Positions 46,730-58,766 of a stretch of 64,000 nucleotides of DNA are shown piece by piece. The translations under genes were made by a program, and so were the position numbers. The stretch is taken from the NCBI RefSeq assembly GCF_943734655.1, contig NC_071355.1:204040439-204104438 (forward strand), written 5' to 3'. The DNA is from Sabethes cyaneus. Its lineage: Eukaryota > Arthropoda > Insecta > Diptera > Culicidae. How positions within the stretch are numbered: the first letter of the stretch is position 1; each line of letters opens with the position of its first letter. A model generated the notes under the pieces. The model made no database searches, was not told the DNA's origin, and saw only the letters and a list, made by a program, of their open reading frames with translations.

Positions 46730-48469
46730 TTAAAATAAGAAATTAAGTTCAATATTGCACTTGTAGTAAGACTTAAAATTGGAGTAAAACAATATTCATT
46801 TAACACATGATATTGGGCTTAAAATGGGACATACTATTGGACTTAAAATAAGACCTAAATTGGACTGAAGATCGGAGAAGAAATCGGAAATAAATTAGTT
46901 TTAAAATACTTAAAAGTACTTAAATGAGACCTGAAATTGGATTTGAGATCGGAGGCGAAATGCAATCTAATTAGATTTGAAATTGGCCTTAAAATGACAC
47001 AATAAAACGAAATTGCAGCTGAAATTTGACTGGAAATTGGTCATGAAATTGGACATTGGACTCGAAAATGGATTTGAATTATACTAGGAATTTTAATTAA
47101 AATTGAAATTAAATTTGACCTAAAATGGGAGATCAAATTGAGCATGAAGTTGGTCTCACCTTAGAATTGAAATTAGACTTGAAATTGATCTTGTAATGTC
47201 GCTAGATACTTAAAGTAAATTTATTTTCAAAATGGACCTAAAATGGGACATTGTATTACTCTAAATTGGACTTGAATTGAATCCAAAATTTGAAATAAAG
47301 TTAGACTTGGAATTAGTTATGAAATTGGTCTCGAAATTGGACCTTATTGGGACATAAAATTGCACTTGACATCGAAAGCACGTTTGAAACTAAATAAGAC
47401 TTAAACCAGGATAATAAACTCGATAAGTTTAATCTAGACTTAAAATTAAAAATCAAATTGGATACTAAATTGAACAGGTAAATTAATTTAAAATTGAAAT
47501 TAAATTTGACATAAATTTGGATTTGAAATTAATCTTAAAATTTGAATAGAAATTAGGCTTAAAACAGGACTTCAAATCAAACTTGAAATGGCATCGATTG
47601 GAATTGTATTAAACGTGAAATTGGTCCCAAAATGGGACACTAATTGGGCATGAAAACGGACATTATTTAAACATGAAATTGGACTTGTAATTTTGTTAGA
47701 AATTGAAATAAAATTTCATTTCAACTTAGATTTAGACTTGAAATTTTACAAATGGATCGGATTGGGATTAAATTAGACTTAAAATCGGCTTTAAACTGGG
47801 ACATTAAATTTGAATTGAAACTGGACCTCACTTGGACTTGAAATTCTACTTAAAATGGGTTTGAGCTATATTCGGAGGTAAAATTCCAATTAAATTAGAT
47901 TTGGAATTGGATTTTAAATGGGACATCAAAAAGGGACATGGAATTGGACTTAAATTACACTTACGATTGAACTTGGAATTTTCCTAAATTTCGAAAATTA
48001 AATTTGGTATAAAAAAGCACATTAAATAGGACATTAAATAGCACATTAAATGGATTGTAGTTAAATTTGATTTGAAATTAGACTTGGAATCAGACATGAA
48101 ATCGGAGCTAAGATCGAAATTAAATTAGACTTAAATTTAGACCTTAAATTGGACATGAAACTGGTATCCAAGCGAAAGGAACTAAATAAGCCTCGAAATA
48201 GGACATTGAATTGGAATTTAAATTGGACCCCTGTTGGGTTTGAAAATGTACTTCAGGTGGGACAATTTATTAAAGCTGAATTTAAAGGTGGAATAGGAAC
48301 TAAATTAGATATGGAATTGAACTTAAAATGGGACATCAAATTGGACATTAAATTTGACTTAAATTAGATATGAAATTACGCATGGAATTTGGCTAAAAAA
48401 TGAAGTTGAATTCGACTTCAAATTAAACTTAAAGTGGGACAGTAATGTTTCGCCATCCTCGGGCGGGCT

Positions 48470-49602
48470 TAGGATTGGGCGATACCGTATCGATACCCGC
48501 GATATCGATACTCGAAGGCCGATATTTCGATATATTTCATCGATACTTACGACGTCGATATTATGCTAAATCGATAATTTCATCCCGATACTGTTTTGAT
48601 AAAGCGGGATATGCAGCTAAAAAAATATAAGCTGAAACTAGGCCTGGATATGCTGAAGACAGCAATATTTTAAAGATTTTTTCTGGTGCTGTTTTCTTTT
48701 CAGGTACCTACTAAGCTTAATTCTCAAATTTACTTTATTGGAATTGACTCTTATGCAAAACCTTGAACAATGTCACTTACATGTTTAACGCTTATTGAAC
48801 AGTAAGTGCATACGATACGCGATTTTCAGCAATTCTGAACTGACCAGAGAGCACAGAGAGTAGTATTGGGAGTTGACGCTATTAACAAAGACTTTCCAGG
48901 TTTTTACACGCCATAATAGCGGTGAAAGTGGTAGGGGTGGGACAGAGATCGAGAAGAGCTAGAACCGGAAAGGAGCAACTCCCGGCGGAACTCTGTAGGA
49001 ATGGCCAAGAACCGCCAGCAACGACACATCACCGGATGGTTTGAGGGGTTTGGGAGAGGGCAGCCGGACGAGTGGACTTAGGGTGTGGTTTGTCCCATCT
49101 CGGATAGATTGCTGTAATTACCGCAGCATAACGCTAGTCAAAGCCACCAACAAAGTGCTCTCCCAGATTTTGTTGTGTCGTCTATCCCCGGCAGCAGGAG
49201 AGTTCGTAGGGTAGTACCAGGTGGGCTTTATGGAGGCCCATGCTACTACCGATCAAATTTTTACTCTTCGGCAGGTCATCCAGATGTATCGGGAGTACAA
49301 CCCATCATATTTTTGTGGATTCCTGGGCAGCATACGAACGGGCGCGAACAGCTGTGGCAGGTGGTGCACTAGTGCGGTTTTCCGTACAAAGCGACGTATC
49401 CGAAATAGAGGTGTTTTTATTGATTAATTTTTATGAATCCCTTTTTTGTGTAGCATTTCCTAATCCCAAAATGCCGCCTTAAATAGTATCGATAAATCTA
49501 ATATCGATACTTCATGAACGATATATCGACGGCATCGATAAAGCGGCGGATTTGATATTGATATTCAATTATCGATACTTTCGGGAATTTTGCCCAATCC
49601 TA
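48470..49602. mobile_element. hAT-type non-autonomous element with ATCGAT-rich ends and RTE cargo
   Basis: Starts TAGGATTGGGC and ends GCCCAATCCTA, a perfect 11-bp inverted repeat. Flanked by identical 8-bp copies GGCGGGCT at 48462-48469 and 49603-49610. The subterminal regions (48480-48600, 49490-49585) are dense in TATCGATA/CGATATCG words in both orientations. 1133 bp. The interior encodes an RTE RT fragment instead of a transposase. Confidence 0.9.
48960..49400 (+). pseudogene. RTE-clade RT fragment inside the hAT element
   Basis: Translated pieces: PAELCRNGQEP near 48985, then KATNKVLSQILLCRLSP near 49140, then YQVGFMEAHATTDQIFTLRQ at 49216-49280, all in the order of the RT N-terminal half. 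An in-frame stop and frameshifts are present, and the palm is absent. Confidence 0.75.
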
Positions 49603-49639
49603 GGCGGGCTACCACCAGGTTTCATTCTCGGTTTTTTGC

Positions 49640-49850
49640 TCAGTAGATGCTCATTTGACTACAGCGCCTCAACTAAACAGAATTCAAAAAAGTAATGTAA
49701 AGGGCAATTGTAGAGCTAATCATCATTTACATTATTGTTGAAAAAAGTATAGTTCTATCTTTCGTATTTACGGCGCTATGGGACTGCTACCCCGTTGGTA
49801 GCAAAAAGCTCATTTAGCTTAAATTAGGGTGTAAGATACAGGAGACGAAA
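49640..49850. repeat. Relic related to the 9.7-kb hAT MITE
   Basis: TTGTAGAGCTAATCATCATT and TTACGGCGCTA recur in the same order and spacing as at 9786-9853. The flanks differ and no target duplication was found, so this is a partial or different subfamily member. Confidence 0.45.
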
Positions 49851-50996
49851 GGAGTCAGGTTAGACCTAAGATTTGACTTAAAAAGATCATTCAATTGGAA
49901 TTGAAATTTGACCTTATTTGAGCTAGAAATCGTACTTATAATGGGACAGTTAAACAGAGTGAAATCGAAGGCGAAACTGGAATTAATTTGGAATTGTATT
50001 TCAAATTGAACTTGCAGTTAGAAATTTAAGTGAAATTTGAACTCTAATTGGACCTAAAACGGGACATTAAATAGGGCTTAAATTAGACTTCAAATTGAAC
50101 TGTGAGTTTTGCTAAAAATTAAAACTAAATTTGACTTGAGATTTTACTTTAAATAGGACAATACAGACTTTAAATTAGACGTTGAATTGAACATTAAATC
50201 TAATTTGAAATTATGCTTGGTATTAGACATGAAATTAGACCTCAGTAATATTGGATTTGAATTAGACTTAAATTAAACTAAATTATATTAAGACCTAAAC
50301 TTAATTTAAAATTTAATTTTACTTGAACTTGGACTGGAGGTCGGAGGCAATTTGATTGAAATCAAATTAGACTTAAAATACGCCCTTAACGCCCTTAAAT
50401 GGAAATTGAAATGGGACCTCACTTGGGTTTGAAACTGCACTTAAAATGGGACAATTAATAAGAACTACAATCGAAGGTAAAGTTTGAAATAAATAAGATT
50501 TGGAATTGGGACATAACATTACATTATGGGACATATTTGGAACAAAATATTCGATATGAAATTGGACTTAAAATAGATTTGAATTTGAGCTTGGAATATT
50601 GTTAGAAATTAAAATCAATTTTTATTTCAAATTGGCCTTAAACAAATAGGATTTTAAATTGCGCTTAAGTTTGAATTGAAATCTGACTTTGAATTGAACA
50701 TTAAATTCGATTTGAAAATAAGCTGGAAATTAGAAACGAAATCGGATTTGATATATGACGTCAAGTGGATTTCAATTCGAAGATAAGATTGGAATTAAAT
50801 CAGACTTAAAATGGGACGTTAAACAGAAATAGAAATTGGATCTCATTTGGACTTGAAATTGTATTAAAATGTGACAATTAATTGTAGCTGAAATCGAAGA
50901 CGAAATTAAAATTAAATTAGATTTGAAGTTCGACTGAAAATGGAGCATCAAATTGGGTATGAAAGCAGATTTAAATTGGAATTAAAATTTACGCTA

Positions 50997-52564
50997 TACT
51001 TACTTACTTACTTACTTACTTAGGTGGCTTGCCGTCCTAAGACAAAGCCTGTTGAACAAAATTTCTTCATGTAACTCGGTTGAGGGCTACCGCTCTCCAA
51101 TTCCTCGGACACCGAGTACTCTCCGCCAGATCTCGCTCCACCTGGTCTAACCATCTTGCTCGCTGCGCTCCTGGTTGTCTTGTTCCTACCGGATTTGAGG
51201 CGAACACCATCTTTACAGGGTAGTTATCCGGCATTCTTGCAACATGCCCTGCCCATCGTATCCGTCCAGCTTTAGCCACCTTCTGGATACTGGGTTCGCC
51301 ATAGAGCTGTGCGAGTTCATGGTTCATCCTCCGCCTCCATACTCCGTTCTTCTGTACGCCGCCAAAGATCGTTCTTAGCACTCGTCGTTCGAAAACTCTG
51401 AGCACCCGCACGTCCTCCTCGAGCATTGTCCATGTTTCATGCCCGTAGAGAACAACCGGTCTAATAAGCGTCTTGTACAGGGTGCACTTTGTACGGGGAC
51501 TTAGTCTGCTCGACCGCAATTGCTTGTGGAGCCCATAGTTAGCACGACTTCTGCTGATAATACGCCTCCGAATCTCACGGCTGGTATCATTGTCCGCCGT
51601 TACCAGTGAGCCAAGGTAGACAAATTCATCGACTACCTCAAACTCATCGCCGTCAATTAATATACTACTGCCCAAGCGGTGTCGTTCGGCCTCGGTTCCG
51701 CTGGCCAGCATGTACTTTGTTTTAGACGTATTTCCCTTTAACCCAATCTTTTCTGCTTCGCACTTTAGTCTGGTGTACTGTTCGGCCACCGCCACAGATG
51801 TTCTGCCGATAATATCCATGTCATCGGCAAAGCAGACGAATTGACTAGATTGGGTAAATCGTGCCCCGCGTGTTGATATCCGCTCGGTTCATAACACCTT
51901 GTAGCGTTATGTTGAACAGCAGGCATGAAAGACCATCACCTTGACGAAGCCCTCTGTGTGATTCGAATAAACTTGACAATCCACCCAAAATCCGAACACA
52001 GCACTGTGTACCATCCATCGTAGATTTAATCAGTTTGATGAGCTTCCTGGGGAAGCTGTTTTCGTCCATTTCCATAGCTCTTTGCGGTCGATGGTATCAA
52101 ACGCGGCTTTGAAGTCAACGAATAAATGATGCGTGGGAACTCTGTATTCACGGCCCTTTTGGAGGATTTGCCGCAGTGTAAATATTTGATCCGTTGTAGA
52201 CCGACCTTCGACGAAGCCGGCTTGATAAGTTCCCACAAATCTATTTGCAGTTGGTGATAGACGGCGGAAAATGATTTGGGACAGCACTTTATAGGCGGCA
52301 TTGAGAACGGTGATCGCTCGATAGTTCTCACAGTCCAACTTGTCGCCCTTTTTATAGATCGGGTAGATAACCCCATCTTTCCACTCCGCCAGTAGCTGTT
52401 CCGTATCCCAAATTCTAACAATTAGTCGGTGTAGACAAACCGCCAGCTTTTCTGGTCCCATTTTAATAAGCTCCGCTCCGATGCCATCTTTTCCAGCCGA
52501 CTTGTTATTCTTTAGCTGCATGATGGCCTCCTTAACTTCGCTTATCGTTGGGGCTGGCCCCTCT
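50997..52564 (-). mobile_element. 5'-truncated RTE-clade retrotransposon, second long copy
   Basis: The 3' tail is ACTTACTTACTT... at 50997-51021, i.e. (TAAG)n on the element's strand. The 5' end stops within the linker before RT, where it meets the TA-flanked element at 52567. It lies inside the 45-53 kb minisatellite field. No convincing target duplication was found; the right junction is obscured by the adjacent element. Confidence 0.8.
51067..52560 (-). pseudogene. RTE-clade reverse transcriptase with frameshifts
   Basis: Three frames in order on the minus strand. 52521-52030 holds NNKSAGKDGIGAELI, YRAITVLNAAYK and motif A FVDFKAAFDTI. 52075-51845 holds GLRQGDGLSCLLFN. 51840-51067 follows after a 2-base loss and opens with FVCFADDMDIIG, so the catalytic FADD is retained; the C-terminus VVDEFVYLGSLVTADNDTS to NWRAVALNRVT follows. 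At least two frameshifts and loss of the endonuclease make it inactive. It is very similar to the 37-kb copy. Confidence 0.88.
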
Positions 52565-52566
52565 TA

Positions 52567-52912
52567 CACTCAAATCTTTTTTACACTGGGAATCCGTGGC
52601 GCGTAAAAAAATCGCGTTAATTCGAAAAATTTTGTAAAAAAAACTTGCGTTAATTCAAACATCGCCGCAAAAAAACCGTGTTAATTCGAAAACAACCGAA
52701 AAAGCCACTCGAATTTAAAAATCGCGGCAAAAACCGCGTTAATTCGAAAATTTATGTGAAAAAACCGTAGTAATTCGAAAAATGATGTAATAAAAGCCAT
52801 ATTAATTCAAAAATCGTCATAAACAACCGCGTTAATTCAAAAATCGGCGTGTAAAAAGAGAGATGGCGTGTAAAAGCCTCAAAAAGATGGCGTGTAAAAA
52901 GAGGCTTGAGTG
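52567..52912. mobile_element. TA-flanked MITE with internal ~37-bp tandem array
   Basis: Starts CACTCAAATCTTTTTTACAC; the reverse complement of the end starts CACTCAAGCCTCTTTTTACAC. TA lies on both sides (52565-52566, 52913-52914). Nearly the whole interior (52600-52860) is about seven diverged units of a GCGTTAATTCGAAAAT plus CG-(T/G)AAAAAA-CC motif, period about 37 bases. No ORF of note. Confidence 0.8.
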
Positions 52913-53641
52913 TATCTTGGAATTTGCTAGAAATCGAAATTAAATTTAACTTTAAATTTGACTTAAAATGGGACATTGAATAGAAATAAAAAAAAGATTT
53001 CAAATGGATTTGAAATTGGAGTTAAGATTGGCATTAAATTAGACTTAAGTTGAGGCATTAAATAGAACTTGAGATTGGACTTAAGATCGGAAGTGAAATT
53101 TGAATTGGATTTGCCCAGAAATTGACCTTAAATGGGACAATAAATTTAAATTGGATTTGATACCTTGAATGGGTTCAAAATTGGACATAAAATTGAGCTT
53201 GAAGTTGGATTCGAAATCGTTCGATTCGAAATCAGGGGTAATACGGGAGTAAAACCACACTCAAGTACTTTGTTTTTTCGATTATTAGGAACGAGGTAAC
53301 TTAGAGACCCTTATTACCCAATGCATTTACGAGAGGCCCGTTATTCGTCGAGTAGTTTTTAAATGGTGCCTAAGTTGCACCATGCTTGAGTAATCGCAAA
53401 AAAACAAACCATGTAAAAAACACTTTGGTGTAGACTTAAATTTAGCTTTGAGATCGGAAGCGAAATTGGGATTAAGTTAGATTTAAAAGTGGCTTTAAAA
53501 TGGGACATTAAAGTTGAATTAAAAATTGACTCACTTGGGCTTGAATTTGTGCTTAAAATAGTTAGGGAAATTAGTTTGAGCTAAACTCGAAGATGAAATT
53601 GGAATTTAATTAGATTTCGAATTGGATTTAAAATGGAACAT

Positions 53642-56600
53642 CAAAGATAATGGCGATCCCACCAGGAGAACGAAGAATTAACTTCGAAATTTAGATTACA
53701 GTACATAGTTCCATAACCATATTGGAAGTAATGTTAGAAGACGCTACGCTTTATTTTATCTTTCATGAAAAATTTGACTTTTTTTAAATAAATACGTCAA
53801 CCAGTGTTATTATACCAGGCAGTAAGGAGCTCCGTAGTAACAGATAGGACGGAAGACTGTTGCGCATAGTTTCATAATTCTGGTGCACAATGCAGGAGAA
53901 AAGTAAGAAAACAACATCCGGCGCTGCTTCTTCCATCACAGTGTGTACTTCAATCGTTTCACCTTCCAAAAAACCATCAACTAAGATGGGCTCAGGTGCT
54001 AATCCACGCCACTACTGAATCGTCGAACATACCCAGGTCTAAAGAACTGGCCAGATAAACTTTAAGAACACATTCAAAAACGGCTATCAATCAGACAGAC
54101 TAATCACGTTTAAAGTTTATCTTTATTCTGATGGACATGGCTGCATCCCAGCCAAAATTCTGCATTATTCCATTTATTGCACTTAGTTAGGTTGCCCGGA
54201 GAGGAGTCTATACTTGAGGTTTATTTGATGCTTTCTAGACTTGCACCACGAGGGTGCTGCCCGGCTGTCGGTCGGTCGGTAGTCTGCCCGAGGATGGCGT
54301 AGCATCTTCTTCTGACTGATGCGCCGTTGCTCCAGGAAACACCTTTCCGTGTTTTGCTTTCATCACTTAAGTTTATCGTTTCCGAGTGGCACCGGGGGAA
54401 TTGCACGGTGGCGGGTCTGTGTACCTTCATTGCCTTATTTCGAACCCTGGATGGCTTGCTTCCTTTTACTTCAATATCGGAATGAGAAACTATTATTATT
54501 CAATCTCTCGGGCTAACAAGAACCCTCTCCGGGGGAATCGATAAGTGCAGTTGCAGTAAACAACGGTTGCACGCCACCGACCGAGATGGTTCAAACCTTA
54601 CCAGAAGGCAATCTTGGAAATTATGCTTAACTGGAATGCGGGCCCTCGCTGCTCTCCACTGGTGGTGGGCAGCTGCCAAGTCGGTAGTGGATTGCGTTTC
54701 GATTCCCATGGGCTATTGAATTTCTTTTACCGGATGTTTTTCTTCGCTGCTTCTCAGTTCTGTGTCCGGGGAAGTTCAGGGAAGTTTACTTTGAGGCAAT
54801 CGAACCTTAGTGCTGCTTCTGTAAGATTTCTTTCTTTGAGCTGATATAAAAACGGAATGGACTCGAGCAACGGGAGTCATGCAGCGGCTGCTGTGCAGAG
54901 CCAAACCGAATGCACAAAGAAACAAAGTGAAGCACTGAATGGTTGGATGTAATTTGCTGAAACTTTATACAACATATTGAGTTGGTTATAATAGGTGTAA
55001 TAATCTTTTATTGCAGGATAATCAACGAGAAAATAAATAAACGTAATAAGTCATTTTAGATGTACTGTAAGAGCACCGTTATTTTGTGCCATGATACTAT
55101 TTTGATTAAAACCAAATTTAGAAACCGCTTACAAGAATTTATCAAAATAAAAGCACAACTATTTTATTGCTTCAGCGCGAAAGAACTTCAATAAACTTGC
55201 AGTCTTTATTATTGTACTCAGCAAGAGCCCAAGTGGAATATAAAGTAAAAAAAATTTATTATACTTTGGAATGTCACAAGGTTATGGTTCACATAACCCT
55301 TTGGTTATTATGAAACTTTAATGTACACGACATTGGAATGCGTTCACCGGTTTTACTATTATATGAAATGAATCTGAACAAACCCTGTAACTGAGCCTTC
55401 CCACAGCGGTGAATGGGTCGTACATACGAATCCTTTCCGTTTAATTCTACCGGATTCCACCGGACATTAAATAGATTGACTGATGCCAGAGGTGCTGACT
55501 ATTTTCAATCCAAACCAAACCGTGACAATTCATTATACATAGCACTCTCCTCCGTTGAAAGAACCTTATCTGATCGGTTGCGCTGAACAGGGATTTCCGC
55601 CGAACGTCGCCGCAGACACAGACCGGGTGAGTGGTGTTGAAAATTTGTCAAAAAATCGGTGCCAAAACAACCCAGCGGACGCTATCGGCCGCTGGTCGGT
55701 GCCAAAGTCGAGCTTGTTTGCCGGGCCACCACCAGGGTTTCAGTTGACATACAACGATGACAATGTAATGATTCAACACCGTACCGGTGTAAACGACAAA
55801 TATTTACCCACAAACGGGGATGTGAATCTGTTTGGACAAAGCCTTGTTGTTTTCGATAAATACGCGGCTACACTCGCACATAGGGAGATTGAAACATTAG
55901 TAATTAGACCAGCCTTCAGAAGAGTTCTAAGTTGATTTCTGTAACATGTTGTTTCAACTAATCAATATAGTGGTTCCGCAATACGTATAATGGTACCTTT
56001 TACAACTCTTGACTCGTTGAAAATTGGTGAAAAGCGGAAAACATACAGTTAAACTTTAGAACTATCCCTATAGCGCACAGATACCGAGTGCGAAGTCTCC
56101 CCCGGCGTTGAAGAGCTCGTCCTATGCTGAAAAAACTTAGGTATTCTGACCACGTATCCAGCATACAACCTACCACGTGCCACACTCCGTCTTCCTCCTT
56201 TATTGTCAAAGTAAACATCTTTCATACCTTTCCATCTTTCATCTTTCATTTCTTTTCGAATACTCCTCACACAATCAGAGTTTTCTTACAGTGCAAGTTC
56301 TGTGCAATTTGTTTTGAATCTCATATGCTATTCGAAAGCATAATTTTTCATAAATGTCGTTTAACCTAGATTAAGCATTATGTGACAGGAAATTCCTTTC
56401 AACTAAATCAAACACTGCCTTGAAATCCACAACATCTAACTGGTCTAACTGGTAATGTGAGAACTGATCTTTCAGAAGCATGTTTTGGCCAGAAAAAATC
56501 AAGTAATCGTAGGATAGCGAATCTATTTTTACGCAATAAATTTTCGGACTTGTGAGTTTACATCAAAGATCATAGTGAAAGTTGGACAAGTGCCCCAGCA

Positions 56601-56740
56601 TTTAGATGGATCTTTAGCTCCTACTAACCATAATTTCTTTCCCGAAATGCATGTGAAGATGCAGAGGATTGCCTGATCTCTAGTGTGAACAAGTATTAAA
56701 CTAACTTAAACTTCAACTAACTTCCTTCTCATCCCATCAG
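53642..56740. other. Mixed DNA without supported genes
   Basis: Includes a short (GGTC)n near 54270 and a 126-aa ORF at 55555-55935 that lacks recognisable domains or splice context. Patches at 54.2-54.9 kb are GC-richer, but ORFs occur on both strands and none stands out. Confidence 0.4.
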
Positions 56741-56794
56741 GACCCGCATTCGGACGTGGCCGGCGTCGGTATTGATCAGCCTGCAAGGACCTGA
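56741..56794 (+). CDS. Weak candidate terminal exon
   Basis: A pyrimidine-rich stretch ending CATCCCATCAG (to 56740) precedes 17 open codons (DPHSDVAGVGIDQPART) that end in TGA at 56792-56794. Codons are GC-rich in an AT-rich setting. No partner exon was found, so this is only a candidate. Confidence 0.2.
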   Translation, partial: DPHSDVAGVGIDQPART

Positions 56795-56939
56795 TAAGGT
56801 TGCGTAATAAAGAATAGCGTGTTGTCCCAAGCACGCGTTTTTCAGGCACCGTTTTGCAATTGTCATCGGTTCAGTTCAATAACGGAGTAGCATCACACGG
56901 GCGGCATCTTATGCTTATGTTTAAAGTGGGACACGTACT

Positions 56940-57130
56940 CCCGCCTTGGAACCCCAAAGACCTTGAAACTCGATTAAAATTAAATTTAAACTACCCTCGA
57001 ATTAAACTGGAATTGTGACTTTGTATTAACCTCAAAATAGGACTCCAATTTGAACATCAGATTCTAATTCAAATCAGACATGAAGTTGAACTTGAAAAGC
57101 GACACAAATTAAAATTGCACTTAAAATTAA
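56940..57130. repeat. Degenerate TTGGAC/AATTGAA-type field, short block
   Basis: Same word vocabulary as 45.2-53.6 kb (for example GAACTTGAAAAGCG, AAATTGCACTTAAAATTAA), leading directly into the hexamer arrays. Confidence 0.65.
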
Positions 57131-57149
57131 TCAAAGTGGACGCGGATTT

Positions 57150-57670
57150 GAACAACAAGATCCAAACCAAGACCAATTCCAAGACCCAGACCAAAACCAA
57201 TTCCAAGCCCAAGACAAAGATCAAGACCAAGAACAAGATCATGGCCAAGACCCTGACCAAGAATAAGACTAAGACGAAAAACAAGACCAAGACTCTGACC
57301 AAGAGCAAGACTAAGACCAAAACCTAGGCCAAGACCAAGATCAAGACCAACACCAAGACCAATACCAAGATCAAAACCAAGACCAAGATCAAAACCAAGA
57401 CTAAGATCAAGACCAAGAACAAGAGCTAGATCAAGACCAAGACCAAGACCAAGATCAAGACCAAGGCCAAGACCAAGACCAAGACCAAGACCAAGACCAA
57501 GACCAAGACCAAGACCAAGACCAAGACCAAGACCAAGACCAAGACCAAGACCAAGACCTAGACCAAGACCAAGACCAACACCAAGACCAAGATCAAGACC
57601 AAGACCAAGACCAAGACCAAGGCCAAGGTCAAGGCCAAGACCAAGACCAAGACCAAGGCCAAGACTAAGA
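57150..57670. repeat. (CCAAGA)n hexanucleotide block
   Basis: About 85 units of CCAAGA with scattered substitutions, most uniform at 57460-57560. Confidence 0.92.
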
Positions 57671-57693
57671 CTAAGATACAGAAACAGTTCTAG

Positions 57694-58055
57694 ATCCAGG
57701 TCCAGGTCCAGGTCCAGGTCCAGGTCCAGGTCCAGGTCCAGGTCCAGGTCCAGGTCCAGGTCCAGGTCCAGGTCCAGGTCCAGGTCCAGGTCCAGGTCCA
57801 GGTCCAGGTCCAGGTCCAGCTCCAGGTCCAGGTCCAGGTCCAGCTCCAGGTCCAGGTCCAGCTCCAGGTCCAGCTCCAGGTCCAGGTCCAGGTCCAGGTC
57901 CAGGTCCAGGTCCAAGTCCAGGTCCAGGTCCAGGTCCAGGTCCAGGTCCAGGTCCAGGTCCAGGTCCAGGTCCAGGTCCAGGTCCAGGTCCAGGCCCAGG
58001 TCCAGGTCCAGGTCCAGGTCCAGGTCCAGGTCCAGGTCCAGGTCCAGGTCCAGGT
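57694..58055. repeat. (CCAGGT)n hexanucleotide block
   Basis: About 60 units, almost perfect, with a few CCAGCT variants clustered at 57815-57875. Confidence 0.95.
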
Positions 58056-58409
58056 CCAAGTCCAAGTCCAAGTCCAAGTCCAAGTCCAAGTCCAGGTCCA
58101 AGTCCAAGTCCAAGTCCAAGTCCAAGTCCAAGTCCAAGTCCAAGTCCAAGTCCAAGTCCAGGTCCAAGTCCAAGTCCAAGTCCAAGTCCAAGTCCAAGTC
58201 CAAGTCCAAGTCCAAGTCCAAGTCCAAGTCCAAGTCCAAGTCCAAGTCCAAGTCCAAGTCCAAGTCCAAGTCCAAGTTCAAGTCCAAGTCCAAGTCCAAG
58301 TCCAAGTCTAAGTCCAAATCCAAGTCCAAGTCCAAGTCCAAGTCCAAGTCCAAGTCCAAGTCCAAGTCCAAGTCCAAGTCCAAGTCCAAGTCCAAGTCCA
58401 AGTCCAGGT
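58056..58409. repeat. (CCAAGT)n hexanucleotide block
   Basis: About 59 nearly perfect units, differing from the preceding block by one base per unit, with an abrupt switch at ~58055. No frame of CCAAGA, CCAGGT or CCAAGT contains a stop, so the 454-codon minus-strand frame across all three blocks (mostly Leu-Asp repeats) is a composition artefact. Confidence 0.95.
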
Positions 58410-58766
58410 CCAAATTAAAGTCCAAGTCTACGTCCACGTCTAAATCCAAGTCCGCACCCGCACCCAAACCCACGTCCATGCCCAAGTCCAAGGCAAAGTC
58501 GATGTCCTAATTCAAGTTCAAGTCCAATTTAAAGTCCAAGACCAAGTCCAAGTCCAACTTCAAGTCCAAGTCCATCTTCAAGTCCAAGTCCAAGTACAAG
58601 TCCACGTCTACGTCTAATTCCAGGTCCATGTCCAAGTCCACGTCCAAGGCCAAGTCCAAGTCAAAGTCCACATCCTTGTCCAAGTCCAAATCTTAGGCCA
58701 AGTCTTAGTTCAAGTCCAAATCCAAATTCAAGACCAAGTCCAAGTTTAAGTCCAAGTCCAATTGTA
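58410..58766. repeat. Degenerating AAGTCC tail of the hexamer array
   Basis: Hexamer register is lost progressively toward unique sequence at ~58767. Confidence 0.85.

Larger units (their letters stand above)
45245..53641. repeat. Degenerate TTGGACTTGAAA-type minisatellite field, ~8.4 kb
   Basis: Composed almost wholly of variants of AAATTGGACTTGAAATTGG and AAAATGGGACATTAAATTGG with no fixed period. It is interrupted by elements at 46203-46729, 48470-49602, 51001-52564 and 52567-52912 and by a patch at ~49640-49850. The core word TTGGAC is the reverse complement of the GTCCAA unit at 57.7-58.8 kb. The same degenerate field resumes at about 56940-57130. No coding content. Confidence 0.88.

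Noticed and set aside
53240..53435. Possible MITE (TTTGTTTTTT-CGATTA phrase and its inverted form)
   Set aside because: Inverted match is short and AT-rich, and no target duplication was found.
55555..55935. 126-aa ORF as a small gene
   Set aside because: No domain, signal peptide, splice context or relation to neighbours. Length is within chance for 64 kb.
57127..58491. 454-codon Leu-Asp/Leu-Gly repeat protein on the minus strand
   Set aside because: It is a direct translation of stop-free hexamers. All frames are open, periodicity is purely nucleotide-level, and no start, signal or splice context exists.
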